Shown: positions 8,219-16,396 of the stretch, in pieces | Numbering within the stretch: position 1 is the first letter of the stretch | Layout: each line of letters opens with the position of its first letter | Assembly: GCA_015232795.1 (NCBI GenBank) | Contig: JADFYX010000012.1 | Coordinates: 1 to 22,470 of the forward strand | Direction: 5' to 3' | Source of the DNA: Magnetococcales bacterium | GTDB taxonomy: Bacteria; Pseudomonadota; Magnetococcia; Magnetococcales; JADFYX01 | DNA: 22,470 bases | Translations under genes and position numbers: made by a program | Notes under the pieces: generated by a model | The model's database searches: none | The model's input: only the letters and a program-made list of their open reading frames with translations | Told to the model about the DNA's origin: nothing

Positions 8219-9769
8219 CTATCGGGTTACATAAAATTTGCTGACCATGAACTTCCAGAGATAGACATAGGTAAAATGGACCGGGGCCAGGATGATCCGT
8301 TCCGCTAATGGGGATCGCTGGAAGAGAAAAAGAGAAATTTTAGCAAAAATCTGCACGAAGATAAAAAGAGAGGAGACTATCTTGTTGTTTAACTTTTGCA
8401 TGCTTTTGCTATGCATTCTCTCCCGCATACCACGGACAGCCCCCATGGTCTCTTCGCTGAGATTGAAATAGTTGGCGTTCCAGGCGTTGCCGTTATAATT
8501 ATAGGCTATATGGTAAAAAGGGGGACGCCACTTGATGTAGGATTGACTGAAGTACCACCTTTTTTTGTCGGTTTGATGATAGAGCTTGGTTCCCGGCAGT
8601 GGCAGTACCACCGAGACCATTATAGAGTCCACCTTGTCCAAGGTCATGTTAAAGAGTTTTTCCTCTCTCATGATGGTCTCTACAGTATCAAACGGGAAGC
8701 CAACCAGAGCATTTGCTGCAACACGAATACCCACATCGCTCAAATTTTGGATGCGGTCCTGAATAATCTCAAATTTAACTTTTTTGCCGATCTGTTCCAT
8801 GGCATCGTCCGTTAACCGCTCGATTCCAAAGGCGATGTCACAACATCCGGCCTCTTTCAATGCCTCCGCCATGGGTCTGTCCAGTTTCAGGCTGGCATTG
8901 GTCTCGCACCAAAATTTAATCTCTTTGTTAAGGCCGGATGCGATGATCTTTTCGCAAAAAGCCATGGTTCTTTTGGCACTGAGGGTAAAGTTGGCATCAA
9001 AGAAGACAAAATAGTCGTGACCGTATTTTTCTTTTAAATATAGAATATAGTTGATTTTATACTCTGGAGAGTTCTCTCTGGTCATACGGAAGGCACCTTC
9101 ATCACCCCCCTGGCAAAAGGAGCAGGTAAAGGGACAACCCCGTTGGGTCAAAAGGGTATTGGTAACATAGTGACCGTCGGATTTTTTATGAATGTAATCC
9201 TCCAGATTAAACAACTCATAATCGATAAAGGGGAGATCGTCGAGATTTTTTATAAATTCCGGCCGTCCGGTGTTTTTGATTTCCTGGGTGGTAGATGGTC
9301 TGAAAAGCAGGCCGGGGACCAGGGACAGACTGTCAGATAACGGTGGGGGTATCTGGAAAGTCGAGCCAGATTTAATCGAATTTTTCAACTCTCTAAGTAG
9401 AGGCAGAATGGTTAAATCGGCCTCCTCAATGGCGACGATATGGACCCCAAGATCCAACACCTCCTCAGGTTCATGAAAGGCGTGGAGTCCGCCGGCGATA
9501 AGACAGATATGTGGAAATGTAGCTTTGACGGCGCAGATCAACTCGCCGGTTTTGAAAATATTATGGGTATGGACATGAAAGCCGACAACATCGGGGTTGA
9601 ACTGGGCTATTTTCTCGATGATCTGTTTGATGGAAAAGGTGACGTACATGGAGTTGTTGTCAAAAATACGTACCTCTGCCTCAGCTTTGGCGATGGTTCC
9701 TATGATTCCCAGACCTTGGGAAAGATCGCCACGAATTTCTGAGACTTCTCGAACAAGAAGTAGCTTCAT
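8219..9769 (-). CDS. B12-binding-domain radical SAM protein (divergent third copy)
   Basis: A 516-residue protein. The N-terminal 130 residues form a B12-binding-like domain (QGLGIIGTIA, AGGLHAFHEPEE, IEEAD turn), then a radical SAM barrel with C212-x3-C216-x2-C219 in TQRGCPFTCSFC. It is only distantly similar to the two plus-strand B12 radical SAM proteins, so it is not a recent duplicate. The tail after residue 440 is basic and hydrophobic, possibly membrane-associated. Its ATG overlaps the stop of the upstream flippase-like gene by four bases (ATGA), indicating translational coupling and a joint function on a lipid-linked or membrane substrate. Family assignment is firm; reaction unknown. 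Confidence 0.9.
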   Translation of the reverse strand: MKLLLVREVSEIRGDLSQGLGIIGTIAKAEAEVRIFDNNSMYVTFSIKQIIEKIAQFNPDVVGFHVHTHNIFKTGELICAVKATFPHICLIAGGLHAFHEPEEVLDLGVHIVAIEEADLTILPLLRELKNSIKSGSTFQIPPPLSDSLSLVPGLLFRPSTTQEIKNTGRPEFIKNLDDLPFIDYELFNLEDYIHKKSDGHYVTNTLLTQRGCPFTCSFCQGGDEGAFRMTRENSPEYKINYILYLKEKYGHDYFVFFDANFTLSAKRTMAFCEKIIASGLNKEIKFWCETNASLKLDRPMAEALKEAGCCDIAFGIERLTDDAMEQIGKKVKFEIIQDRIQNLSDVGIRVAANALVGFPFDTVETIMREEKLFNMTLDKVDSIMVSVVLPLPGTKLYHQTDKKRWYFSQSYIKWRPPFYHIAYNYNGNAWNANYFNLSEETMGAVRGMRERMHSKSMQKLNNKIVSSLFIFVQIFAKISLFLFQRSPLAERIILAPVHFTYVYLWKFMVSKFYVTR

Positions 9770-10905
9770 TTTTTTCTACCTATGCTGGTTGGTATCCTGT
9801 TTTCCCCTCGAATTAAAATAGATTCGGAAGGGGCACATGAAATGGAACTATTTTTTCCCGCCTGGAGCCAGTTGAAAGCGGTATAGAAAAGATACAACAC
9901 GATGGTCACGATTGCTTGGGACAAGTTGCCCCATGCCAACTCAATAATCAAGAACTTTCCAATGGTCAATTTATCAACTCCCAGAGCAAGGAGTACACCA
10001 AGCCAGCCCGCATCAACAGTGCCGATTCCTTGGGGCGTGAAAGAGAAGAGCCCGATTAAATAGACCACAGGAGCAACCAGCAGCAGTTCCAAATAGGTGA
10101 TGGAGATTCCCGCAGCCCACATCATGCAAAGGGTGCTGGCGATACTGACCGACATTCTTATGAAAGAGATGGAGACAATCCATTTGAGGTTCAGTTTTTC
10201 AAAGGGTATGTCAACCAACATTCGACTGAATTTGCTAAAAAGGGCAAAACGTTCGAGGCTGCTGGTTCGACTCTTCAGCCAGTGGCCGACCAACTGGATG
10301 CGCTCGGGGTTGGAATAGTGAATGAGCAGATAAACCATGATGATGGAGAACAATAATAACAGCAGTGCCTCACCCATGGATAAAATATGCAACATATACA
10401 GTATGCTAGGAGGAATCAGGATAGCCGTGACAATGAGTTCAAATAGCTGATCGATAAACTGTGAAATGATCCCTTTACTAACAGGTACATCATAGAGAAC
10501 TTTTAACGATCCCACCCGCACCCCGAAACCCCCTTGGGGAATAAAGCCGTTAATCAAAAAGCTCAGGGAGGCGTAGTACATGAAATAACCACGGCGTGGC
10601 GATATATTCTCGGCCAGAGACATGATGATGACTTTCCATTTTATGGCCACTAAAAACACCAACACGAAATAGGTGGCTAAAATGAGTGCAGAATAGAAAT
10701 ATCCGACATTTATCAGGGCATCTCTTGCGATGGCCGGGGTGATGCCGAGATTTTGCAGAATAAAGATCAGAATGGAGAGGCCCAAAATAAAGAAGGCCAA
10801 AATTTTTAGTTTTGTCTTTGTTTTTTTTGCTGGTTGAACGGTGGGTTGTGGTGTGTCTTCATTCATATGGTAGTAATCTTTTTTTAGATGTAGGGGATTA
10901 TCCAT
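9766..10905 (-). CDS. Flippase-like integral membrane protein (LPG_synthase_TM / UPF0104 type)
   Basis: From the start chosen here, about 379 residues with some eight hydrophobic segments. Two related motifs, PQGGFG (residues 123-128) and PQGIG (291-295), each follow a hydrophobic segment. This internal repeat is characteristic of the lysylphosphatidylglycerol synthetase transmembrane superfamily, whose members flip or transfer lipid-linked groups. There is no soluble aminoacyl-transferase domain, so true LPG synthesis is unlikely. I prefer the ATG at 10905, preceded by AGGGA with a 5-base spacer. A TTG at 10950 with a cramped GAGG and an ATG at 10866 are alternatives; conserved sequence begins only at the first membrane segment. 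It is coupled to the radical SAM gene at 9769. A decayed methyltransferase ends 10 bases before the TTG, suggesting an originally longer operon. Confidence 0.83.
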   Translation of the reverse strand: MDNPLHLKKDYYHMNEDTPQPTVQPAKKTKTKLKILAFFILGLSILIFILQNLGITPAIARDALINVGYFYSALILATYFVLVFLVAIKWKVIIMSLAENISPRRGYFMYYASLSFLINGFIPQGGFGVRVGSLKVLYDVPVSKGIISQFIDQLFELIVTAILIPPSILYMLHILSMGEALLLLLFSIIMVYLLIHYSNPERIQLVGHWLKSRTSSLERFALFSKFSRMLVDIPFEKLNLKWIVSISFIRMSVSIASTLCMMWAAGISITYLELLLVAPVVYLIGLFSFTPQGIGTVDAGWLGVLLALGVDKLTIGKFLIIELAWGNLSQAIVTIVLYLFYTAFNWLQAGKNSSISCAPSESILIRGENRIPTSIGRKK

Positions 10906-10959
10906 CAGATTCCCTGCAACAACCATAAAAACCGAAGTCAAAGGGATCAAACATCCTCA

Positions 10960-11177
10960 TTATGATAAGTGATATGGATGATTTTTATCGAGCCGCTTAA
11001 TGATCGGCCTCAAGGGTTTAGCAAAATCTGCCACCGTATGGATGGAAAACAGTAAGGTTCTGTATTTTTTTTTAAAACACGTTTTACCACCTTTAAAAAG
11101 GTATCACAATCAGCAATATTGTCAATGGTGTTGGTGGTGACGATACAGTCGAGAAGATCATCGGGAAAGGGAACATC
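10960..11177 (-). pseudogene. Remnant of a SAM-dependent methyltransferase (C-terminal half, frameshifted)
   Basis: Reading the minus strand from 11177 gives VPFPDDLLDCIVTTNTI, then DTFLKVVKRVLKK, the acidic loop/strand and helix of class I methyltransferases (pattern FPDxxFDxVxxxxxLxHIxD...FLxxxxRVLK). The frame breaks at a run of nine A on the minus strand (about 11070-11078). One extra base would restore reading into LLFSIHTVADFAKPLRPI and NHPYHLS before a TAA at 10960-10962. An in-frame stop lies immediately upstream and motif I is missing, so the gene is dead. It ends just before the flippase-like gene, whose TTG start lies 10 bases on. Confidence 0.6.
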
Positions 11178-11221
11178 CTATCCGGGTAGGATTTGTTTTT
11201 TTCACAAGTTCTCAGAGATTG

Positions 11222-11486
11222 TGAATCTTTGTATCTATTAACTTTACGGCTCCTGAACAGTATGATAATGAGCCCCTTTATTTCTGAGTAAAATACTTCT
11301 TCAGAAAAGGGTTGTCATATCTAATTTCTCTGGATAGTCATCCAGTACATTGATATAGTATCCTGTGATGACATGCCTCAGGATTCCTTTTGTTTGATTG
11401 GATTTAAAAGATCCATCCCTAACAAAATACCAGTTGATTTGAAAATAAGCAGTATCTGTGAGTAAACCTAGATTCGGCAGTTGTTT
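11222..11486 (-). pseudogene. Decayed coding sequence of unknown family
   Basis: From 11486 the minus strand is open for 61 codons with convincing protein character (segments DTAYFQINWYFVRDG and RHVITGYYINVLDDYPEKLD), stopping at a TGA (11301-11303). A one-base shift continues as SEEVFYSEIKGLIIILF and RSRKVNRYKDS. A further short piece, CGIATNTNQIEVIAKF, lies just upstream (about 11490-11540). Several frameshifts are needed to join them, so this is a degraded gene that probably preceded the methyltransferase remnant. I do not recognise the family; no methyltransferase motif I is present. Confidence 0.45.
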
Positions 11487-11583
11487 CTAGAACTTTGCAA
11501 TCACCTCTATTTGATTGGTATTGGTTGCGATACCGCAATGTGGTGGTAGTTTATGCAATTGTAGGGATCGTTAGGGGAAGATT

Positions 11584-13638
11584 GTGGTAAATTTTATGGT
11601 GTCGACGGGTTTTTTGTTCGTTTTGGTGTTGTCTCTTTATGGCTGGGGTCGATTTCTCTTGCACCGACTGCTGCCGGAGTTCTCTTTTGGCTGGGCTTAT
11701 TGTGCCTCTTTCGGCATGTCCTTCTGGCTGTTTCTGGGTGGTGTTTTAAACTTATTCGCCATTGCCAGGCCCCCGGCCCTGTGGAGCGTATTGGTTGTGG
11801 GGTTGCTCTTTTCGATGTATCTCCACATCGGTCATGCCAGCAAACTTTTTGGCGGCAATCTGTCTCTATCTGGTATGACCTCATATCTCGCACAAAAACG
11901 GGATAGTCAACCCCATTGGCGTGGTTTTGTCGTTCTCAATTGTTCCCTCTTGGCCCTTCTTTTTTTCTACATTTACACCCTCATGCCAACATCTGTTTTC
12001 ACCCCCTACGACGATTTTATGGTTTATCTCTACAGACCTTTACATATGCTTGGCAGCGGTACTTTTGAGACCAACAATCCCTTCAGCATTCTGCCCATGG
12101 ACAGTCTGGGTGGCCAAGCGTATATGCAGGCATTCTTTTTGTTGGTTTTCGATATCAACTATATCAACGGGTTTGATGTGATCATCTGCTTTTTTCTAAG
12201 CATCGCCTTGGTGATTGAGCTTGGGAAAGAGATAAAAGTTCCCTTTAAAATTCTGCTTTCAGGTGTTCTTTTATTGGTGGTGTGGCATCCCATATTCAAT
12301 AATATTTCTACAGTTTATCCTGCCACACTGTTTATTCTTGGGGCTGTCTTTGGGTTGATTAAGTGGTATAGGCAGCTAGAGTCAAATCCCTCCTTTTTAA
12401 AACAGATGGCGATACTACTCCCCGTTGCTTTTTTTATCTCTGCCACTCTAACCTTGAAAGCAACCATGGTCATTTATATCATCATGTTTTTCTTTGTCGA
12501 TTTTTTGCTGGGGCTGCTATTTGTCTTGAAGCGGAAACCCTTTGTGGTGAGCTATGCATCTTTCGGTTTTGCCGTGGTTTTTCTGGTTCTTCCCTGGCTG
12601 TTGGTTTATAGGGAAAAAGTGGAGCTAATTCTCCTTTCGTTAAGCCGTGGTGGAGATGCCTCCTCTTTGGTAGCCCCCAAAAGCTCCCTATGGACACTCT
12701 TTCAATTTAGCAATTTACATCTCTACTGGGGTGGTCGGCTCTATTGGTATCTTGTTATTTTTCTACTTATGACTGCTACGGTTTATATAGCTCTTTATCT
12801 TTTGGCAAAAAATAGAAGAGAGTCGGGTTCGACATTATGGACCATACCGTTACTGTCCCTGTTTTTATCTCTCACTCTCTTCTATTTTCTGGCTCCTGTT
12901 GCTTTTACCTGGGGTTATATGGTTCAACATATTGTCCGCTATACCACGCCGGTGTTGTTGGCTGCTGTACCTTTATTACCGTTCATGCTCTACACCATCC
13001 ACTCTTCTGTCTCTAAAGGGCAACTGGCCAAGTCGCCCCGCTTTTCAACCTTCATAAGAGATGGTTTTGTCCCTTTTGCGCAGATGTTACTAATACTTTA
13101 TATCGGTATGTTCTCGGTACTGTTTATTGATCGAATTCACAGATTGAACAACTATGGAACCATGCTAGCATATTTGTCTAAAGGGGCACTGAAAATAACC
13201 GTTCCAAAGATTCTCGCCTTGAACTCCCAAGAGCAAAAAAATGAAATAAAGAGTATCCAGGCAAAGGTTCCCAAGGGAGAAAAAATCCTGGCTTTAATTA
13301 TTGCACCGTTTCATCTTGATTATGCCCGAAACCGGATTGAGACCGTAGCCAAGCTTGATATGGTTTGGAATCAAACTCTTGGTGATGACATTGAGACGGT
13401 TTTGCAAACTTTAAAAAAAAGAGGTATCGGTTATATCCTCTGGCAGTATGACAAATACCCTCTAAGGGATAAACAATCTTATTCTCGTGGTGCAAACAGC
13501 CTGGATAAGCGGAATAATTTTGAAGGGCAATACGGCCTGTATCTATTGGATACGTTGGAAACCCTGAAAAATCGGGGTGAAGTTCTATATTTTAATGAGG
13601 AAAACAAGATGGTTCTTTTCAAGCTTGAGTTACTATAA
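11584..13638 (+). CDS. Polytopic membrane protein, possible GT-C glycosyltransferase (paralog A)
   Basis: A 684-residue protein with roughly 12 hydrophobic segments between residues 1 and 520 and a soluble C-terminal tail of about 150 residues. Tyr142-Asp143-Asp144-Phe145 lies in the loop after an early membrane segment. An acidic pair in the first large extracytoplasmic loop is the hallmark of GT-C enzymes that use polyprenyl-phosphate sugars. The overall layout also resembles LIC_10190-type membrane proteins. The tail contains an APFHLDYARNRIE segment conserved in the next gene. The start is GTG, with AGGGGA (11573-11578) spaced 5 bases; an ATG four codons later is less well placed. It is followed after 37 bases by its paralog. 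GT-C activity is inferred from topology and motif only. Confidence 0.75.
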   Translation: MVNFMVSTGFLFVLVLSLYGWGRFLLHRLLPEFSFGWAYCASFGMSFWLFLGGVLNLFAIARPPALWSVLVVGLLFSMYLHIGHASKLFGGNLSLSGMTSYLAQKRDSQPHWRGFVVLNCSLLALLFFYIYTLMPTSVFTPYDDFMVYLYRPLHMLGSGTFETNNPFSILPMDSLGGQAYMQAFFLLVFDINYINGFDVIICFFLSIALVIELGKEIKVPFKILLSGVLLLVVWHPIFNNISTVYPATLFILGAVFGLIKWYRQLESNPSFLKQMAILLPVAFFISATLTLKATMVIYIIMFFFVDFLLGLLFVLKRKPFVVSYASFGFAVVFLVLPWLLVYREKVELILLSLSRGGDASSLVAPKSSLWTLFQFSNLHLYWGGRLYWYLVIFLLMTATVYIALYLLAKNRRESGSTLWTIPLLSLFLSLTLFYFLAPVAFTWGYMVQHIVRYTTPVLLAAVPLLPFMLYTIHSSVSKGQLAKSPRFSTFIRDGFVPFAQMLLILYIGMFSVLFIDRIHRLNNYGTMLAYLSKGALKITVPKILALNSQEQKNEIKSIQAKVPKGEKILALIIAPFHLDYARNRIETVAKLDMVWNQTLGDDIETVLQTLKKRGIGYILWQYDKYPLRDKQSYSRGANSLDKRNNFEGQYGLYLLDTLETLKNRGEVLYFNEENKMVLFKLELL

Positions 13639-13675
13639 GTAATCGCTTTATTTTAAGTTTTCCAAGGAGAAAATT

Positions 13676-15700
13676 TTGATCAACTTTTTGGCATCAACAG
13701 GATTCCTGATTGCTATTGTGTTGTCGCTCTACGGTTGGGGTCGGTTGTTCATACATCGACTACTGCCGGTTTCCTCTTTGGGTTGGGCCTACCACGCCTC
13801 TTTTGGGATATCTATCTGGATCATTTTGGGGGGGGTGTTGAATTTACTCTCCATAGCCAAAGCACCTGTACTTTGGGGGGTGCTGCTTTTGGGACTCATC
13901 TTTTCGGTATATCATTTATTTGGTCGAGTTAAAAAGATCTTTATCCCAGCACTAACCCTATCCCGGTTGCTGACTTTCCTTGCGCAAATATGGAATCGAC
14001 CTAACCAGTTTGGTTACGGTCTCCTCTATTTTTTGCTCTTTACCCTTGTCTCCTTCTACATCCACACCCTTATGCCAACGGCGATTTTCAATCCCTATGA
14101 CGATTTCGGGATCTATATCCCTCGTGTGTTGCAGATGGTTGCTAGTGGTAGCCTCAATACTGACAACCCCTTTAGCTCTCTTCCCTTCGATAGTCTGGGT
14201 GGGCAAGCTTTCATGCAGGGTTTTTTTCTGTTGGCTTTTGATATTGAGTATCTTAACGGATTTGATCTGATTCTCTGTTTTATCCTGAGCGTTGCCCTGA
14301 TCATCGAACTTGGAAATAAATTTCAAATATCCTTTAAAAGTCTGCTCTTGTCCCTCGGCGTTTTTATCATATGGCACCCAGTATCCATTGATATCTCCTC
14401 CATCTATTCAACCACACTGATGATATTGGGAGCCACTTTTTCATTGATGATGTGGTATGGACAGAGCCCCTTCAATCCCACAATAAAAACCCGTATTCCG
14501 TTTGTCTTTTTTATCTCAGCCATGCTGACATTAAAATCGACCCTTTTTGTTTATGTCGCTTTATTTTTGCTGTTTGATTTATTGCTGGGGTTGCTCTTCT
14601 TACCACGACGCAAACCCTTTGTGGTTGTTTATACGGCCTCCCTTTTGATGATTATTTTTCTGACGGCTCCCTGGCTGTTGCTTTTCAAAGAGAAGATCTC
14701 CTTTATTCTCAAGAGTATAACCACAGTAGGTTATCAAGCTTTTTTTGCATTGCAAAAAGGTTCTTTGGGAATTTTGCTTTTGTTTCATGATCTGCAACTA
14801 TTTTGGGGTGGTAGGATCTATTGGTTTTTTCTGTTTTTTCTGCTTGTTGCCGTGGTGGTCTCTCTGGCTTTGTTTCTACTTTGGAGAAGGAGTTCCGCAG
14901 CCCGGTCACAGCTTGATGCTCTACCCTTGATCTCCATCTGTTTGACAGCATCTTTTTTCTATTTTCTCTCTCCCCTTGCATTTCCCTGGGGTAATTCTAC
15001 GCAACATACGGTGCGTCACGCCATGCCGGGGATCATGGTAGTGGCATCGCTGTTGCCTCTTCTTCTCCACCTAATCCAACATATGGCCTCCTTGCAACAA
15101 CCCACAAAGTTGTTTTTCTCTGCATTTTTTTTCAAGGAGAATATAGTTTCCTCTTACCATTTCGTGCTTCTGCTATTTGTCGGAATGTTTCTGGTAATTT
15201 TTGTCGACCGGATCGATCAGTTGAAGTCCAACGGCTCATCTCTATCTTATCTGTCCTGGAGCGGGCAAGAGGATTGGATTCCCAATATTTTATCCCTAAA
15301 CTCGAAAGCACGTAAAAATGAGATGGTGACCATTCAAGGTAAAGCTTCAGTAGGGGAAAAAATTATCGTTTGGGCCGGAACGCCGTTTCATCTGGATTTT
15401 TCCCGGAATCCCATTGAAGTTATCGTCGGTTTTAAGACTACATGGAGCCGAACCTTGAGGGATGATGGTGAGTCTATGGTGGAGTCCCTACGGCAGAGAA
15501 AGGTTGCTTATCTTTTGTGGCAATTTGGTGGCTTTCCCATGAGATACCGGGAAAGTTTGCTTGGTGATACGAAACAGTCGAATAATAAACAGCAACGCCG
15601 AGGGCAATTGGAATTGTTGGAGTTGTTGGAGAAAATCAGGAGCTTGGGTAGTATCGTCCACTTAAACGAAGAACATCAATTGGTTTTAATTAAGCTTTAA
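13676..15700 (+). CDS. Polytopic membrane protein, possible GT-C glycosyltransferase (paralog B)
   Basis: A 674-residue tandem paralog of the gene at 11584, alignable from the first residues (INFLASTGFL versus VNFMVSTGFL) to the C-terminal tail (GTPFHLDFSRNPIE). It has about 12 hydrophobic segments, with the acidic loop motif at Tyr141-Asp142-Asp143-Phe144, followed by the strongly shared SLGGQAFMQGFFLL region. The TTG start at 13676 is supported by AAGGAGA (13664-13670) with a 5-base spacer and by the alignment of both N-termini. The 37-base gap indicates one transcript with its partner. Retention of both acidic residues suggests both copies are active, perhaps adding different sugars to one carrier. 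Function is inferred; a transporter or polymerase role is not excluded. Confidence 0.75.
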   Translation: MINFLASTGFLIAIVLSLYGWGRLFIHRLLPVSSLGWAYHASFGISIWIILGGVLNLLSIAKAPVLWGVLLLGLIFSVYHLFGRVKKIFIPALTLSRLLTFLAQIWNRPNQFGYGLLYFLLFTLVSFYIHTLMPTAIFNPYDDFGIYIPRVLQMVASGSLNTDNPFSSLPFDSLGGQAFMQGFFLLAFDIEYLNGFDLILCFILSVALIIELGNKFQISFKSLLLSLGVFIIWHPVSIDISSIYSTTLMILGATFSLMMWYGQSPFNPTIKTRIPFVFFISAMLTLKSTLFVYVALFLLFDLLLGLLFLPRRKPFVVVYTASLLMIIFLTAPWLLLFKEKISFILKSITTVGYQAFFALQKGSLGILLLFHDLQLFWGGRIYWFFLFFLLVAVVVSLALFLLWRRSSAARSQLDALPLISICLTASFFYFLSPLAFPWGNSTQHTVRHAMPGIMVVASLLPLLLHLIQHMASLQQPTKLFFSAFFFKENIVSSYHFVLLLFVGMFLVIFVDRIDQLKSNGSSLSYLSWSGQEDWIPNILSLNSKARKNEMVTIQGKASVGEKIIVWAGTPFHLDFSRNPIEVIVGFKTTWSRTLRDDGESMVESLRQRKVAYLLWQFGGFPMRYRESLLGDTKQSNNKQQRRGQLELLELLEKIRSLGSIVHLNEEHQLVLIKL

Positions 15701-15703
15701 CTG

Positions 15704-15716
15704 AGGTTCGGAACCT
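15704..15716. repeat. Short perfect palindrome after the membrane protein pair
   Basis: AGGTTC-G-GAACCT is a 13-base odd palindrome four bases after the stop of the gene ending at 15700. There is no following T-run, so it is not an intrinsic terminator. It lies at the edge of the repeat and transposase-remnant region and may belong to a mobile element end. Confidence 0.35.
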
Positions 15717-15730
15717 AACGTAAGCTATTT

Positions 15731-15798
15731 AGTCGGTCCTGAAAAACCGAGCATGACCCTAAGTAGTCGAGCCTGAAAAACCGCGCATGACTCCAAGT
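15731..15798. repeat. Tandem pair of 34-bp imperfect direct repeats
   Basis: Two adjacent units, 15731-15764 and 15765-15798, begin AGTCG and end AAGT. They share the core CCTGAAAAACCG and a GCATGAC block, differing at about five positions. Within the first unit CGGT and ACCG can pair. They lie next to the 3' side of a truncated IS5-type transposase gene and could be element-end sequence, a nested repeat, or a dispersed genomic repeat. Confidence 0.6.
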
Positions 15799-15857
15799 AA
15801 CACATGAGGTGAACAAGCCAAAAAATACCTAACTCTACGCAACCTAATATTATCGCC

Positions 15858-16310
15858 TCAAAATGACATACAATGCTGCTGAACCACAAATTGGAACCTC
15901 AACCTGATCAAAATTTTGAGTAAAAAAGACCTCAGTTTCCTGAGGATCTGACGTAAATTGAATCCGGCACCTGCCAAAAGCGCATTTATCCTGTCGCCAA
16001 GCACATCTTTCAAGAAATTACGCCCTAGCCTCCCATCTTCCTTCATGTGGCCTATTACAGGTTCACAGGCACTTCGACGTTTTAGCCCTCTCTTGATAGT
16101 CGGAGTCACCCCCCTTCGTTGACCAGAAATAAATACTGCTGGTGAATCCAGTTTATGGCCTCGGTATCCTCGGTCCACATAACATCGTTCAGGTTCAATG
16201 CCAGTGAGGCGAGCAACCTGATCTATTGCCTTTCCCAAAGTATGCCCATCATAGGGGTTGCCAGGGAGTGCCATCATACCAACCATAAAATTGCTTGTTT
16301 TGGTCGTATA
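15858..16310 (-). pseudogene. Truncated IS5-family transposase (C-terminal part)
   Basis: The minus-strand frame encodes the C-terminal third of a DDE transposase. Diagnostic segments are GNPYDGHTL, CYVDRGYRGH (second catalytic Asp), SGQRRGVTPTIKRGLKRRSA with the catalytic Glu in CEPVIGHMKEDGRLGRN, and a basic C-terminus. Homology to the IS5 group appears to begin near TTKTSNFMVG, so roughly the N-terminal two thirds, including the first catalytic Asp, are missing. The open frame extends to 16337, but the extra residues are not family-like. It is an inactive remnant. It lies where the moderately GC-rich cluster gives way to AT-rich genes. Confidence 0.85.
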
Positions 16311-16396
16311 AAACACTAGATTTATTACAAATTGCAATACCGTGATTAAAGTATTTTTCTTTGAATATCAAAATGTTGAAAGTTTTTTAGGGCCAT

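Noticed and set aside
8396..8815. 139-codon plus-strand ORF opposite the third B12 radical SAM gene
   Set aside because: Shadow frame opposite the conserved C-terminal half of the radical SAM protein; no domain.
11525..11538. TTGCG-ATAC-CGCAA as an operator for the membrane protein pair
   Set aside because: Only five base pairs per arm, no promoter elements nearby, and it lies within apparent minus-strand coding debris.
15731..15798. Minimal CRISPR-like array
   Set aside because: Two directly abutting imperfect repeats with no spacer between them and no cas genes in the window.
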